A program made the position numbers and the translations under genes. This document shows positions 33,204 to 47,109 of a stretch of DNA of 64,000 nt, piece by piece (the first letter of the stretch is position 1; every line of letters begins with the position of its first letter). The DNA comes from Mugil cephalus (lineage: Eukaryota; Chordata; Actinopteri; Mugiliformes; Mugilidae). The stretch covers positions 15,899,501 to 15,963,500 of the forward strand of contig NC_061781.1 of NCBI RefSeq assembly GCF_022458985.1, in the 5' to 3' direction. The notes beneath the pieces are model-generated. The model worked only from the letters and a program-made list of their open reading frames with translations. It did not search any database and was not told the origin of the DNA.

Positions 33204-36200
33204 ATGGTAAGTTTTCTCTGTACCTTTTTCAAAGCTATATCTTAAAGCGTCATGTAAAGGAGATCAGATTTATCTGTTTCAATTGTATCCATCAGATAAA
33301 ATTAGCAGGACGTTGTGGTTACATGTGCATGTTTTCACTGGAATGTGATGTTTCTTGATTCTGTTCAAAACAACTTGATCATATTTGGAATAACTCTGTA
33401 CAGTATATATTATTCCAGTAATTCACCACAGGTTGTTTTGCATTTAGAAAAATGTTCTGTAGCAAATTATTTCATTAAAGTTGACTCACAAAAATATATC
33501 ATGTCTTGTTTATTCTGTAACTTCTCCCTTTCATTTCTGGAGGGGAAAGATTAGCGTTTTATGAGTAATGAAGTCACACATAACTATTCTAAACTTTTAC
33601 CAGCTTTCAGGCCGACACCGAGATATTCATAGTGTTTTCATCAGATGCAGAGATGTGATAATTGATTCACTGCGAAGAACCTGGAACATTCTTAAAAATA
33701 AACGCGATACTGTTCATCTGTGTGAGAAAAAATACGGCTAACTCGATGTATACAGTAACTGACAAAGTAATTGGCATCTCTGACTGAGTCATAGACTTTC
33801 CTCTACTTGTGCTACGTTTAGTATTATGTTGCAATTTTCACTCGGGCTGTTGCTAAGTTATTTACCTCTTTTTGTTAAAGATATTACAACATTCATAATT
33901 ATGACAATAAAGCATGAACTGTTTCACCTACCATCTACTGCCACCTGCTGGATTAAAGGGGTAAAAAGCTTTATAAAATACTTGGAGGACTGCGTCAACA
34001 TTTTTAAGATACATGCACATAACGTATGAGCACAGGCATTTTGACTCCAGCAGGAAAAGCACCGTTGCAGTTAACAGCGTTAATTTGGTACATGTGGCCT
34101 CACTGGAGAGACTTCCTGTGCCATTGTTAATACTGAGCCATATTAATGAGTAGTGTGAAAAAGAACCATGAAGGGAAGTAAAACGTGTTCCAAAATTTGC
34201 CTGGGTACAAAATCAACATTATAACACCTTTGATATAACACAAAAAGAAAATGACATGCTGCATATTTCACTGATTTTTCTTTGCTTTGTTATTTGTTGC
34301 ACAGACTGCCACGTACGGGATGTTGCTGTTCTGTCTCTGTTGCCTTTACGAGATCCGGCCCGCTGCATGCAAACCCGTGTGGATGTCAAGGCAATTCCCT
34401 TGCGATGTCACGAGCCTCAATGCCTCTGAGGTCATATTTGACTGCCGAGGCCGCCGCCTGCATGGAGTACCTCGTGGGATCACTAGCAACGTGACAGATC
34501 TTAACTTATCGCAAAATAACATTAAGAACATTACAGCCGGTGCGTTTTCTGCCATGCTGAATCTGACTCAGCTGAATCTCAACTGGGCGAACAAGGGCAA
34601 AAAGCTGGTCATTTTTGAGAATGCTTTCAAAAATCTCACAAGACTGCAGAAACTGAGCCTTACCGGCAATCGTCTGGAAAATATTCCAGGCAGTCTCCCT
34701 CTCAGTCTGCGAGTCCTTGAGCTCGAAAATAACAAGATTGTGACTTTCGAGAACAGGACCGTTGCAGGCTTAACACACGTGACCCATCTGTGGTTATCCA
34801 AAAACTGCTTCAGGGAGAATCCATGTGGGCACCCTCTCACGATTAAGGAAAACAGTTTTGCAGTTATGACCAAGCTACAGGCTTTGAACTTGTCCTTCAA
34901 CAACTTGAGCCATGTTCCTAAAGGACTACCCCAGTCATTGACTCTGTTAGACCTGCGTAGTAACAAGATAGAGAAAATAGGTAAAGATGATTTCTTTGGA
35001 TTACAAAATTTAGCAATCCTAGACCTACAAGGGAACTGCCCGAGATGCCAAAATGCTCCATTTTACTGCGTACCATGTCAAAATGATTCTCTTGCAATTC
35101 ACCCTGATGCTTTTCAAAAGCTAGCAAACCTTAAGAGGCTGCATCTCGGAGGAAACTCACTCAGTCACGTGAAAGAATCTTGGTTCAAAAACCTGAACAA
35201 ACTCAAATACTTGTTTCTGTCATTTAACTTCCTACGAAACGTAGTAACCGAGGAAGCTGCATTTCTAAGCTACCTCCCCAAGCTACAAAAACTTGACCTG
35301 TCTTTCAACTTCGCTCTCAAGTCCTACCCTGTCACGTTAAATTTCTCAAAACACTTCGCAAATCTTGTGTCTCTAAGGACTTTGCATTTGGAGGGTTTGG
35401 TCTTCCAGAGTATCGGACCAGACACGTTCAGACCTCTGTACGAGCTCAAGAATCTGTCTGCGCTGAACTTAGGCACCAACTTCATTCTTCACTCCGATTC
35501 CACCGTATTCAGTAAATTCCAACACTTGAAAATGATATACCTCGCAGAAAACAGGCTGTATCCCGTTGCAGTGGAAGATCCGCCAAGTCCGAGAAGATAC
35601 GGATACAATCAGAGGTCGGACGTTTCTATTTCACCACTAACGATACCCCACTCTAAAGATTTTGCTTTTGAAATATCACATAGATTTGTAAAAGAAGAGT
35701 GCTTTGACTCCGGACAAGTGCTTAGCCTCAGCTCAAATAATCTGTTCTTCATTTCTCCAAAGCAGTTTGAGGGCTATGGGGATATTGCATGTCTCAACCT
35801 CTCAAGAAATGGCTTTTCAGCAGCGCTCAATGGCACAGAGTTCTCCTCGCTGCCTAATCTGACCTACCTGGACCTGTCATTCAATAAGATTGACCTGGCC
35901 TACGACAATGCCTTCAAAGAGCTAAAGAAACTTCAAGTACTAGACCTCAGTTACAATGCGCACTACTTTCAAGCATATGGAGTAACGCATAATTTGCATT
36001 TTACAAGAAATCTCCCAGTCTTAAGAGTACTAAACATGAGCAACAACTTAATTTTCACACTAACAACAAAACAAATCTACAGCCAGTCATTGGCAGAACT
36101 TCAGTTTGCACATAATAACCTCGGGAAACTTTGGGAAGATAACTCATATGAACATCTTTTCACTAATCTGACTAATTTGACAATTTTAGATATATCTTAC

Positions 36201-37382
36201 AACAAATTACAGGACATTTCAGAGGTTGTTTATAAAAATTTGCCCCATAACCTCACCATACTGCGCATAAGTCATAACTCACTGACTGATTTCAACTGGG
36301 AGCAACTTAAGTGGTTCCGGCAACTTCAAATTTTAGACCTGAGCCACAATGCTTTATCTGTTGTGACAGTTATTGACCCAAACGTCGCACAAACTCTGAC
36401 TTTCCTTGACTTGAGTAATAATAATATTTTCCAGTTGGATAGTGGATTCACAAACGGCCAGAAAAATCTTGAGACTCTGAGTCTCAGCAACAACAAACTG
36501 AATATCATCAATCAGTCCACTTTCCAGCTGGGACCCGAAAATCACATTAAGAACTTGTTCCTGCAGGGGAATCCTTTCCAATGTACATGCGACTCACTGG
36601 ATTTCATCTTATGGATTGAGAAGAGTGATGTTAATATTCCTTGGCTGATCACAGAGGTGACATGCGACACGCCAAGAAACCAGAAGAATCAAGCCCTGAT
36701 AATGTTTGACCTTCAACAGTGTGTAAACACCAATCTGGCGTTCCTGATGTACATTTTCTCAACCTCCTTCATTCTCGCTTTTATGTGTGTGGCAACGGTT
36801 GCTCACTTATTTTACTGGGATGCTTCTTATGTCCTACACTACATGAAAGCTAAGCTGAAAGGATACGAATTGCTGAACTCACCGGACAGTGTTTATGGCG
36901 CCTTCGTGACGTATGACACCAGAGACCCGCAAGTCTCGGAATGGGTGATGAGGAACTTGAGGGTGCAACTAGAAGAGAAAGGGGAAAAGCACCTTCCTCT
37001 GTGTCTGGAGGAGAGGGACTGGCCTCCAGGAGTCCCGCTGGTCGACAACCTCACACAGAGCATCCAGTATAGCCGCAAGACGCTGTTTGTCTTGACGGAG
37101 GGCTACGTGAAGACTGGGGTTTTCAAGCTGGCAATGTATCTGGCTCACCAAAGGCTGCTGGATGAAAACGTGGACGTGATCGTGCTGCTGATGCTGGAAC
37201 CCGTCCTGCAACACTCTCACTTCCTGCGCCTGAGGAGGAGACTGTGCGGGAACAGCGTCGTGGAGTGGCCGAGGACGGCAGCAGCAGAACCCTGGTTTTG
37301 GCAAAACCTGAGGAACATTGTAAGAGTGGACAATCAGGTCATGTATAACAAGACTTATTCCAGGTATTTCACAAGCAAGTGA
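33204..37382 (+). CDS. tlr8: Toll-like receptor 8
   Basis: Endosomal RNA-sensing receptor, paired in tandem with tlr7. The main exon is 34305-37382, after the acceptor TTGCACAG. It begins in phase 0, so an upstream exon ending in a whole codon is needed. ATG followed directly by GTAAGT at 33204-33206 fits, giving 1026 aa (human TLR8 1041). If unspliced, the first in-frame ATG is 34320. Seen: hydrophobic signal sequence, leucine-rich repeats, the TLR7-9 signature GNCPRCQNAPFYC, a Z-loop region, an LRR cap with FQCTCDSLDF, a membrane segment about aa 809-835, and a TIR from about aa 865 with YGAFVTYD, LCLEERDWPPG and FW. LEPVLQHSHFLRLRRRLC matches the human TLR8 TIR rather than TLR7. The main exon is certain; the first exon is inferred. 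Confidence 0.9.
33207..34304 (+). other. tlr8: Proposed tlr8 intron 1
   Basis: The donor is GTAAGT at 33207 and the acceptor CAG at 34304. The stretch is AT-rich and contains AATAAA sites at 33697 and 33906, which could serve an extended tlr7 3' UTR. No coding segment was recognised. Confidence 0.45.
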
Positions 37383-37618
37383 AAGGATGACAGTCTGGGG
37401 ACAATTTTGTGAGCTTGTTTCGAATGTTGGGTAAGGTTTTCTGTTATCCAGGTCATGGTCTTTACAAAAAAAAAAAAAGAAACAAAAGCACCTGGACTTG
37501 ACTCTTCAGTTACATTTTATATCATCTCATGTGAGTTTCTGGTGTTTCATATAATTTATAGGTGGGGGCTGGTTTAATTCTATGCAGCTTTTATCAATCT
37601 GCCTTGGAAGTATATTTA

Positions 37619-37624
37619 AATAAA
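37619..37624 (+). terminator. tlr8: tlr8 polyadenylation signal
   Basis: AATAAA lies about 237 bp after the tlr8 stop. Further AATAAA copies occur in the AAAT repeat at about 37684-37704. Confidence 0.6.
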
Positions 37625-37683
37625 GCTAAAGACATAATCTCATACAATTATCTTGTAATTTGTGGGCAAATGTTTGCAGTATG

Positions 37684-37786
37684 TAAATAAATAAATAAAT
37701 AAATCAGTGTGTTATCTGGTCTCTGTCTAACTTACTAACTTGGTCAGAAAATATCTTTGGGGGTCTCAGCTGTTTGCTGCCAGTTG

Positions 37787-37821
<35 letters not shown>
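37684..37821. repeat. AAAT and ATT microsatellites
   Basis: An (AAAT)n run is at about 37684-37704. A longer (ATT)n run of about 11 units is at about 37789-37821. Both are visible directly. Confidence 0.85.
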
Positions 37822-37824
<3 letters not shown>

Positions 37825-38330
37825 TTAAAATTAAGATAGTCTACACTGAAGGCCTGATGAGTACCTGAAGACACTTCAGGGAGGAAGAATGATCCCAAAA
37901 GATGCTCTGAGAAGCATATTTATCGATGTACTGTTTTGTAACAAATCCCAAACACTTCCGGCAGCAGCAGCAGTCTAGATTAGAAACAGACCAAAAGATG
38001 TGCTTACTTTAAATAAAGTCTGTTCGCAATATCTATTATTATTAACAACAGAACTTCCGCAAAATTTCCACTGCAGAATGTTTAATACTTAATTTCCCCG
38101 CATGGTGTCGCGGTTGCAACGATATAATATACTGTTGTATGCAAGTTAACCTGTGTTCTGCTGAAAAGTCACTTTGTAGTCTGCACTTTGTGCGCTTTTT
38201 TTTTTTTTTTTCCTTTTTCTTTGGCACCTCTGGAGTCGTTACGCACGTCTTCTATGTGATGTCAGGATGAGAAAAATATTTACTTTTCAACTCACCCATG
38301 TCTGTGCAGGTTATTCCGGTAATTTTTAAC
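37822..38330. other. Intergenic tlr8-tmsb4x; no gene recognised
   Basis: The stretch is non-coding, with a T run (38198-38211) and a small CAG run near 37962. I see no conserved feature. Confidence 0.5.
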
Positions 38331-38478
38331 AAGTTTGAACAAGAACAGCGGGGGGGATGTGACGTCTGTTGGCAATTTGCATACGGCGCAGTATTTATGC
38401 TGCGGTTGAGGCTGGACGCGTCACTCTGCTCCTGTGAACGAGTCGTGTGTCTTCTTACTCCTCTGACAAAACACTCCG
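38331..38478 (+). promoter_or_regulatory. tmsb4x: tmsb4x core promoter and non-coding exon 1
   Basis: A TATA-like GTATTTATGC lies at 38391-38400. A TGACGTC CRE-type core is near 38360, and an inverted CCAAT box (TTGGCAAT) lies just after it. The leader that follows ends at donor GTAAGC (38479). The layout of TATA box, non-coding exon and coding exon fits beta-thymosin genes. The transcription start is probably near 38420-38430 (inferred). Confidence 0.65.
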
Positions 38479-39390
<912 letters not shown>

Positions 39391-39646
39391 TGACTGTAAA
39401 ACCAGATAACCACTCACTTGCACCAGATGGCCCTCTGTACAGTAAGGAAGTGTGGCTTTGTGTCAGCGTTGGTTCCTGGTCATCTGTTGCTGTTGTCTGC
39501 ATCTCCTGGACTAGCGGGCGTGTCGCGAAACAACTGACGGGGTCACCACAAGAATTGTAGCCCTTCTGTAGCCATGTGAATGCTCACGAAACAAACTGTT
39601 TTGTAAAAAAACAAATCTGGAATGCACACGTTTGTTAAATATGCAA

Positions 39647-39652
39647 AATAAA
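39647..39652 (+). terminator. tmsb4x: tmsb4x polyadenylation signal
   Basis: AATAAA lies 357 bp after the stop codon. A GTCATTTTTGCGTTG T/G-rich stretch follows. The 3' UTR of this length fits a beta-thymosin gene. Confidence 0.75.
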
Positions 39653-39660
39653 AAAATTAA

Positions 39661-40240
39661 AAGTGAAGAATGTGTCATTTTTGCGTTGTAGGTATTTTTG
39701 TTCCATCCGTTGTGGGCTGTAGCGGCCTTAATAACAAACTAGCCATTAATAGACTAGATAAAAAATCTGTTCTGACTGCATGAGGCACTTGGTATGCACT
39801 TTATTTGGTGCAGCCACAGAAAGATCACCAATTGACCTAAAATGCACGGTTGCCGCAAAACATTTGACATTTTGTTAAATGCCACAGAATGATGTGTGCA
39901 AAGTCTAAGAATATGATGATGGCTAGAGGTGTTAAACCCCTACTGATAAGAACACCTGTTTAGATCTTAAGACCCAAACTCATACCTGGTGGGTAAAAAC
40001 ATACCTGTGTTTTAGAAGGAGCACGAGTGCTTTACCCCCACACACACAATCTTGACACTGAACCTTGTTCAGTGCCCCCAAATTCTCTTTCCTTGCAGCT
40101 GCAGCGGGACCATGTTAAACCAACCCCGTCCCTCCCTACTCTGCCTCCAGCTGTAAATACAACCGCTTCCCCCTTGGAGCAATTTTCAGAACCTCTCCTG
40201 GCACAAACTTTTGGATGAGGGTGGAGCAGTGTGTCTGGGT
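39661..40240. other. Intergenic; no gene recognised
   Basis: I see no conserved coding frame or clear repeat between the tmsb4x 3' end and the LINE fragment. Confidence 0.5.
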
Positions 40241-40244
40241 TTAC

Positions 40245-40800
40245 TGTAGAAATGGATCAAATGATGTCCAGCGTGTAGTGAAATGCTGCACATGTTTTGC
40301 CAGCGCTCTTTTACATGCTGCAGTCTCTTTGTGTGGGGTGGACAGCATGGCCCAAATGAACTCTAAGAGACTGGACAGACTGGCTGTGAAGGCTGGTTCT
40401 CTGATTGGCAGGAAGCTGGACTCACCGGGGACTATTGTTGAGGGACGCACATGCAGCAGAGTGCAGTGCATCCTGGACAACATCAGGTGCCCACTCTGTG
40501 ACATCCTGGAGGGTCAGAGAAGCAGCAGCGGGAGGCTTCTCTCTTGCAACGCCACCATTTAAATGTTTCCTTGTTAAAACTGCAAAAATGTAAAAATGGC
40601 TAACTGGACGTAGTTTAGAACCACCGCTAATCAGACGCTGTTGCTGCTTTTCTGCACAGACATGAATGTTAATGCATTCTTAAAGATATTACCAGTCTTG
40701 CTTGCAATGCTCTTACTGCTGCCGTTACTTGTTGATTTTGCTGATTTCCCCCCAATGGGCGAACAAAGTATTTTTCTATTCTATCTATTCTATATTAAGT
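40245..40800 (+). mobile_element. 3' fragment of a LINE (non-LTR retrotransposon)
   Basis: The frame around 40350-40560 reads KRLDRLAVKAGSLIGRKLDS, then VEGRT and ILDN motifs. This is the degraded C-terminal end of fish LINE reverse-transcriptase ORFs (L2/Rex1-like; the clade is uncertain). A non-coding 3' tail follows and ends in AATGGGCGAACAAAGTATTT with TCTAT repeats, typical of such elements. The 5' part is absent and the element is dead. Confidence 0.7.
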
Positions 40801-42206
40801 TATTTTGTATCCAGTAATTGTTAGAACTTCTGTAAAAACAGAACTTCACTCTTAAGGGACGCTTATGTTAAAAACCTACCTTTACATATCTGTGTCTGAT
40901 GTAATGCAGCCGTGTGGTTTAATTAGAGATGACGGATGTAAACTAAGGTGAGGCCGATTGAGTAAAATGCCCTGAAGTAATGTGTGCACACATAAGAGAA
41001 AGGAGCACAATAGCTGAAGCCGCAGAGTGAGCCAGAGTAAAGCACAGTTTTAAAATCTAGCCCTGGTCTGACTATTAAATAGTACAGAAAACAATGAGTA
41101 ATTCTCCAGGGGCTTTGAGTTAATGCAAGGCCTGATCTTTGTGACCTCATTTGACGCACAAACCACAAACCCTGACTTGGCAGCAGTATTTAGAAGCTGT
41201 CACCTCCAAACTGAAATTAAAAAACACAAACCTGCTTCGCTTCATTCTGCCGCACAGGGACGTCGGTTGTATTTTAAGCAGGGGGAGAGATTACATAATG
41301 CAATGTCTCTATAGACTGTAACAGCTGGGCTGAAACAACAATAAGCTCTGCTGAGGGATTGGCACAAGTTCACATTCGCCGTCTTTCCCATGAGACCGCA
41401 TTTAAACAGAGGTCATTTTTAGTATGGGAATGGGACGCGGTAGTTTATCGTTAATTTGCTATTTTTAGGGAGTAAAAAAAGGCCCAGAAATAAATATTAT
41501 GCACGCATCTGTAGCCCTCCTCCCCTCTGCGTCCTCTAACGTCCTTATCTGCTGTCTGGTCAGACAACAGCTTCTCAGTGTCCTACAACAATGTGCGCTT
41601 TTAAGAAGACATTAGCCCGTACAACACTATTCCATTATACTAGTCGCTGCACACTTTGTTTGTACTGACTTGAGACAGACAAGATTTTACTTGCAGACAC
41701 TTCAACGTAAACTTTTTTTTTTTTTTCCCAGAACTTGTGTTGAATTCAATTGAAAGTATTGCTAAGGACACTGAGGGCTGATTGTAGTGAACACGGCATA
41801 AGACAACGAGAGGCCATCTGCCTCCGCTGTGACGAGCGCATTCAGGGCTGAAGTCGAAGAACACAGATGCCTCTGAGGCTGCATTTAGCAGCATATAGTA
41901 CGTAATGCGCTATGAGAAATGAGACCACACTGGCACCGCTACAATCCAAAAGTGGATGATTATACTGCACATTAACAACTGCATTGTATTGTTAGTTGGG
42001 CCGAGTGGCTAGAAATACAGCGTGCATCATGATACAGCACAAACAGAAACAATAGTGTAACATTATGTCTTCGCTGTTAATTATCATATAAGGAAGTAAG
42101 GTTTACAGTTTTAGGAAGAGTACTTTGTATGTGGTGTCTTGGGCAGAAACGTCTACTTTACAGCAGTCATTTGTAAGTAGGCACTTTATTTGGATTTATT
42201 TCTGTC
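40801..42206. other. Intergenic; no gene recognised
   Basis: The stretch is AT-rich single-copy-looking sequence with a T run at about 41711-41726. No coding exon was found. Confidence 0.5.
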
Positions 42207-42212
42207 TGCTGT

Positions 42213-42412
42213 GTCAGGCATAACATTAGGACCACCTCGTTAAATACAGTGTAGGCCTCCCTTGTGCCTTCAAAACAGTTGTGACTCATCAGAGGATGAA
42301 CATGGGTGTCATGAGGGAGTCCTGTGGTGTCTGATAACAGAATGTTGATAGTGGGGGTCTTTCGGTCCTGTGGGTTGAGGGGAGGGGTCTCCATTGAATC
42401 CCCAGATCGTTT
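42213..42412 (-). mobile_element. Tc1-type transposon remnant (3' end of the element)
   Basis: It begins with an inverted-repeat-like CATAACATTAGGACCACCTC. The following GTGTAGGCCTCCCTTGTGCC, AAAACAGTTGTGACTCATCA and GTCCTGTGGTGTCTGATAAC segments match the minus strand of the fish Tc1 transposase C-terminal end. It shares several stretches with the minus strand of the short element at 13655-13830, so both come from related elements. It is truncated, with no intact transposase. Confidence 0.7.
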
Positions 42413-45400
42413 GGGAACTAGCTTTCATGTGTTTTGTTTGTGAAAATAAAATGACTGCCAGCGAGTGTGTGATTTTTTGAGGCCGAAATACAAAAGTAAC
42501 CTGTGTATGCATGTACGTACCACCCCCTATAACCTCCTACTACCCCTTTAACGGGAACTTCTTCAGAGCCAAACCAAGGCGTGTTCCCACACGCGACTGC
42601 TCATTCATGCAAAACAAAGCGCAAGGATCTCACAGCTGATGAACATGATGAAACCCCTGTCTTTCCCATGTTCAGTCTAAAACCTGCACGCTCCCTCAAT
42701 CTTTTTTTTTTTTTTTTCTGCTCTGTTTCCATGGTAGCAAACCAGAGATTTACACATGATCTGATACTGTTGTTTTTTTTACTAGAATTACTAAATCAGT
42801 GCCAGCAATAGCTTTTCCAGACAGTCGCTTATGCCTTTACTGTTTGCATTTTATTTCCTCTACATCAGCGTCACACCGCCGTACAAACAACTGTAACCCT
42901 TAACCGCTGTATCTGGGCGTGCCGTCGCTCAACAATGACATTTCTTGCATGCAATCGAAAATCCTTTAGACTCTAGTGACATAAGAAGAAAAGTCCAACT
43001 TCCAAGTCACTTGTTTTGTGTTTGCTTAGTGGAAAGTTAAGAACAGCCCAGTGCTGGGAATTTCCCCTTGGAAAAGGGTTAAAATTTTCTAGCTGCCACA
43101 ACATGTTTTTTCTTGTTTGGGCACGGCGCTCCATTTTTGTGGGGGAGGTGGTTAGGTATGTTGCGCAGCACCTATGGATGCTTTAGGACAGAGAGAGAGA
43201 AAGGAAAAGAAAAAACACGTACTAGTATTAACAGTGTAAAAAAAAAACAACAACAACTTGTGCCAGTCAGAAAAACAAGAATTTTCATAAGCTCTATTTG
43301 TTTTTGCAACACAGAGAACAGTTTCTGTATTTTTAATTTTGCATGGGAAAAGAAAAAAAAAACGTATGGGCACTCCTCCGCCTTCAGTAAAAAACAATTT
43401 GGGAACAACCAAGGATTCCTTTTGTGCAGCGCAACACAGTGCTTCTTTGAAAATGTAACAAAGAAAAAAACAGAAGATTAAAGATTAAAAATGGTCGTAT
43501 AAAGGAGAAATCTTAATTCCACAAAATGGGTGTGTCTATATCTGATTTCAGAGACTGAAAGGGAATGTCATTACATAACCTTGTTGCTAGGAGGCCGTCC
43601 CACATGTACTCACATGCATTAACGGCGCCAAATATTATTTAACCTCGCAAAATCCGCGAGTTTAATTGAGTTATACGAGAACATCTTATTCCACTTTTGC
43701 CATTAGCCGTAAAAAGCCGAAGCTGGGACAAAAATGCTCATTCATCCGCCCCTTTAAGGAAAGGACAATTCATCTTTGTCTTCTTTCTCATACACATGGT
43801 GGGAAAGAGCGGTTCTGCTATTGTGTGCAAGGATGACACAAAAACCGAGGGTGTGAGCTGGTAAAGCCAGTGACATGCCATAGAGGTTCTTATGTGTGAC
43901 AAAGGAGGCGTGAGATCACAAATGAGACAAAGATAGGAGTGAGGCAACTGCCCGCGTATCCAACAAGCTAATCGATTATCAAATATATGTGTGTGTGTGT
44001 GTGTGCAGATTTTGATAGGATTCTCTGAAATGACAATGAAGCTGTCTGAAATTAAAAAACGGTTATCTGGAACCTTATTAACAGGGCGGCCTAACCGGTT
44101 TCTTAATCTTTGAAGGCAGTTAATCGTCAGTTAAATTACCGCTCAGTGGAAAATGCTCTTTGCTTACCTGCAGATACAAGAGTTGCAGGTTTGAAGATAT
44201 TTGGGTCACGGAGCAAAAGCAACAACATGTCACTAAGATCACTCACGCAGAAGGTACACAAAAAAAAAAAAAGGCACCACGAGAACTAAGAAAGTATTAG
44301 AGGCAGGGCTGATTCAATTTTGTAATTTGACATAAAATTATTAAGGAGAAGCATATGAATCCAGAAGTGTCTGCATCATGCATCACAATCACAAAGAATG
44401 TGAGGGGTGTCTGTTTGGAAATTAGCAGTCAACTGTTTGCAAGAAATGGAGCTCTGTGCAAATGTTTTAAGCATTCAGGTGATCGGAGTCCTATCGATTA
44501 TGAACTACCATGAGCGAGACTTCTGATTTGTTCCAAATTCATTCAGCAGCAGTTAATCACCCTAAACATACAGCCAGAGCCTTCAGTGACAAAAAAAACA
44601 AAGAGTCCAGCAACGACATTCACCCCAGACCCCTGACCGCTGACCCTAAAATCATCAATCCGCTCTGGCATATTAGAGGTAATAAATTAAAACTCTTCAC
44701 GACGATATTTTTGAACGATTCCTCGGTTTAACTTAAACGTTTAAGTATTTGCGCAGCGACGCTCTGCAAACCAACCAACTTCCAAAGGACAAAACAAAAA
44801 CAAACAAACAAAAAAAAAAAAAAAGAGAACTCAAGCTGAGAACCAAGCTGGAGGAACAGGAAGTTGAAGCTGAAACTAATCTGAAGCCTGTCAAAGCCGG
44901 CAGGAGTTTATTTTGGAAATGCGAGGTCACGGTCTCAATTCTCAAAACCGCCACTACGACGTTTCTGAGTGGCTGTAAAGGAATATCATTTATTTATTTT
45001 ATCACCGTGGCCTCAGCGTCGTTTCAAAGATTCGTGCACGCTCGTGAAACGTCTGAAGTGAATGCAAGGCTGAATGCAAGGCAGCGGGGCTAAATCACCC
45101 ACGCTCATCTCACTTGTTATTAATTATTATAGAACATTTCGGGACGAAGCATTATGGGTCGATTTAGCAATCGAAGCCCAAAATCAACCTTGAAGAGGAC
45201 TCCTCACTCCTTCTTTGTCTTGCCGGGTCTGAAATCTGATTAGCTGGGCAGATGTGTCCCGAGTGCAGAGATGCAGTGTGGTGTGATTCGATGTGACATG
45301 TGCATGCAACCTTGCAGCTGGAAGAGAGACACCCTGGTGTGCACAGTGGCTAAACCGGCTGTGAGTCTGGCAACCCCCCCACCCCCCGCCGCCCCCTCAG

Positions 45401-45721
45401 CACTACAGTCCTTGTAGCGTATGAGCAAAGAGAATTCTGCTTCAGTGCGAAAGCCTGGTGTCACACATGCAACACACGAAGGACGAGGTGAGACTTTTTG
45501 TAATGCCAGTGATCTGGCGTGAAGTTAGAATCATGTGTGACAACGTGAGACAGGAACTGAGAGGAGTTGGGTGCGAAGTGAAATGCCAGATCACATATGT
45601 TTAAAGGGGGTGGAAAGTGAGGGGCAGTCACCATGGCATGTAAATAGTAAGCGAATGTCCTTTTTTTAACTTGGGGTGAAAAAATATAGAACCTGACCAA
45701 GGTATAGCACGGACGACTTGT

Positions 45722-45748
45722 TATATATATATATATATATATATATAG
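45722..45748. repeat. AT dinucleotide repeat
   Basis: About 13 TA units in uninterrupted order, visible directly. Confidence 0.9.
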
Positions 45749-47036
45749 TTTCTGTGTCACAAATAAGGTCATGTGCGCTGAAACAAACAAGCTTCCTTTA
45801 TCTGTTCAGAGTTCAGGCTACATTTGCGTTTGCAGCAAATGGCCTTTTAAGTACTTTCGGTTTGCACGCGTCGTCATACAAGCAGCAGGATAATGCATTT
45901 GACCCAAGGCCCGACTTCTTTCACAGTCAGAGTGACGTGTCTGTAAGCAACAGCTTGATTTCCCAACTGTTGATGACACTGTCTGCACAGGATTAGCGTG
46001 TCTCTGAGATGATCTTTTTGGGATTTGACTTTTTCAAAGCGTCCCTGTTGGTATTTGATACTAGCCCCATTTCACTCAAGATGTTAGATAATGAGACCGC
46101 CGTTCCTTTCGGTGATTTAATTTCAAGAGAACGTTATCATCTCTCTGCCACTTCGCAATGCTTGTTCGTGTGCTTCGGCGATGTTGTTTTAAAGGTGTGC
46201 AACAGGATGTGGTCGGGGACTTGCAGAACTGTACTGTAGAAGCAAAGCCATGGCTAAACTGACTGAAGTTACGACATAAATAGGCTGATACGGGGGTTAA
46301 AATAAAACGTCATATTAAGCCAACCTGAGACACGAAGCGTCGTAACACCGGTGTGCATGTGTGGAGCTTTCACGTGTGCTCAATCATGGTCTGGGCCTGC
46401 AAACGCTCGGAAAACGGGCCGAAGTAGCTGCATGCGCTAACTTCACTTACAAACGATGTTCATCAGGAGGTTACGAAGCTCAGTAAGATTTTAACATTGC
46501 GCAGTGGGCCCTGGATGGGCTCATGTCAAAACAGTGGTAAAGAACATTATGTGCAAGTCATTAAATCCTGCATAATCACACTTGAGAGTTGTGTAACTTC
46601 GAGGCAGCAGTGTATTTATACATTCAGAGAACTGATGATGCTGCTAGTATCACTATTAAAGCAACTATTTAAGACTGAAAAATGCTGACGGACAAGTCTT
46701 TTAATTGCGTTTTATTGTGTGCTTTGTACTTGATTTTATTATATCGATTACTTCCGGACAACTTAGGACCCTGAATGTACAGCAAGACACTAAACTTGGT
46801 GCTGGATCCAGACAGTTTGAAAACCTCTTGACGAACTGGATGCACAGTATATTGGCAAAACGCAGGGACTTATTCGTCGATCCTTCGTAAGCGCTTGCAG
46901 CTGTGCTTAAATTTGCAGCGACATCCTCCACGTCCATCCACAAACTCTCATTATAACAAATATGCTCTGCCCCCGTGTTTGCAGTAATTTAAAGATTTAA
47001 ATCCCCCCTTTAATCAATGCGGATGAGATCTGGGAG

Positions 47037-47038
<2 letters not shown>

Positions 47039-47107
<69 letters not shown>
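47039..47107. repeat. GT dinucleotide repeat, about 34 units
   Basis: A pure GT tract of about 69 bp. It is the longest microsatellite in the window and likely polymorphic. The reading frames through it (Val-Cys runs or His-Thr runs) are not genes. Confidence 0.95.

Positions 47108-47109
<2 letters not shown>

Noticed and set aside
34282..34319. Open frames that extend tlr8 upstream of 34305
   Set aside because: They begin at non-ATG codons and cross a clear pyrimidine tract and CAG acceptor, so they are intron sequence.
40245..40562. A host gene of 115 codons next to tmsb4x
   Set aside because: Its second half matches the degraded C-terminal end of fish LINE ORFs and is followed by a LINE-type 3' tail.
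43113..43481. 122-codon + strand frame
   Set aside because: It runs through A-rich low-complexity sequence with Lys runs and resembles no known protein; overlapping minus frames are of equal length.
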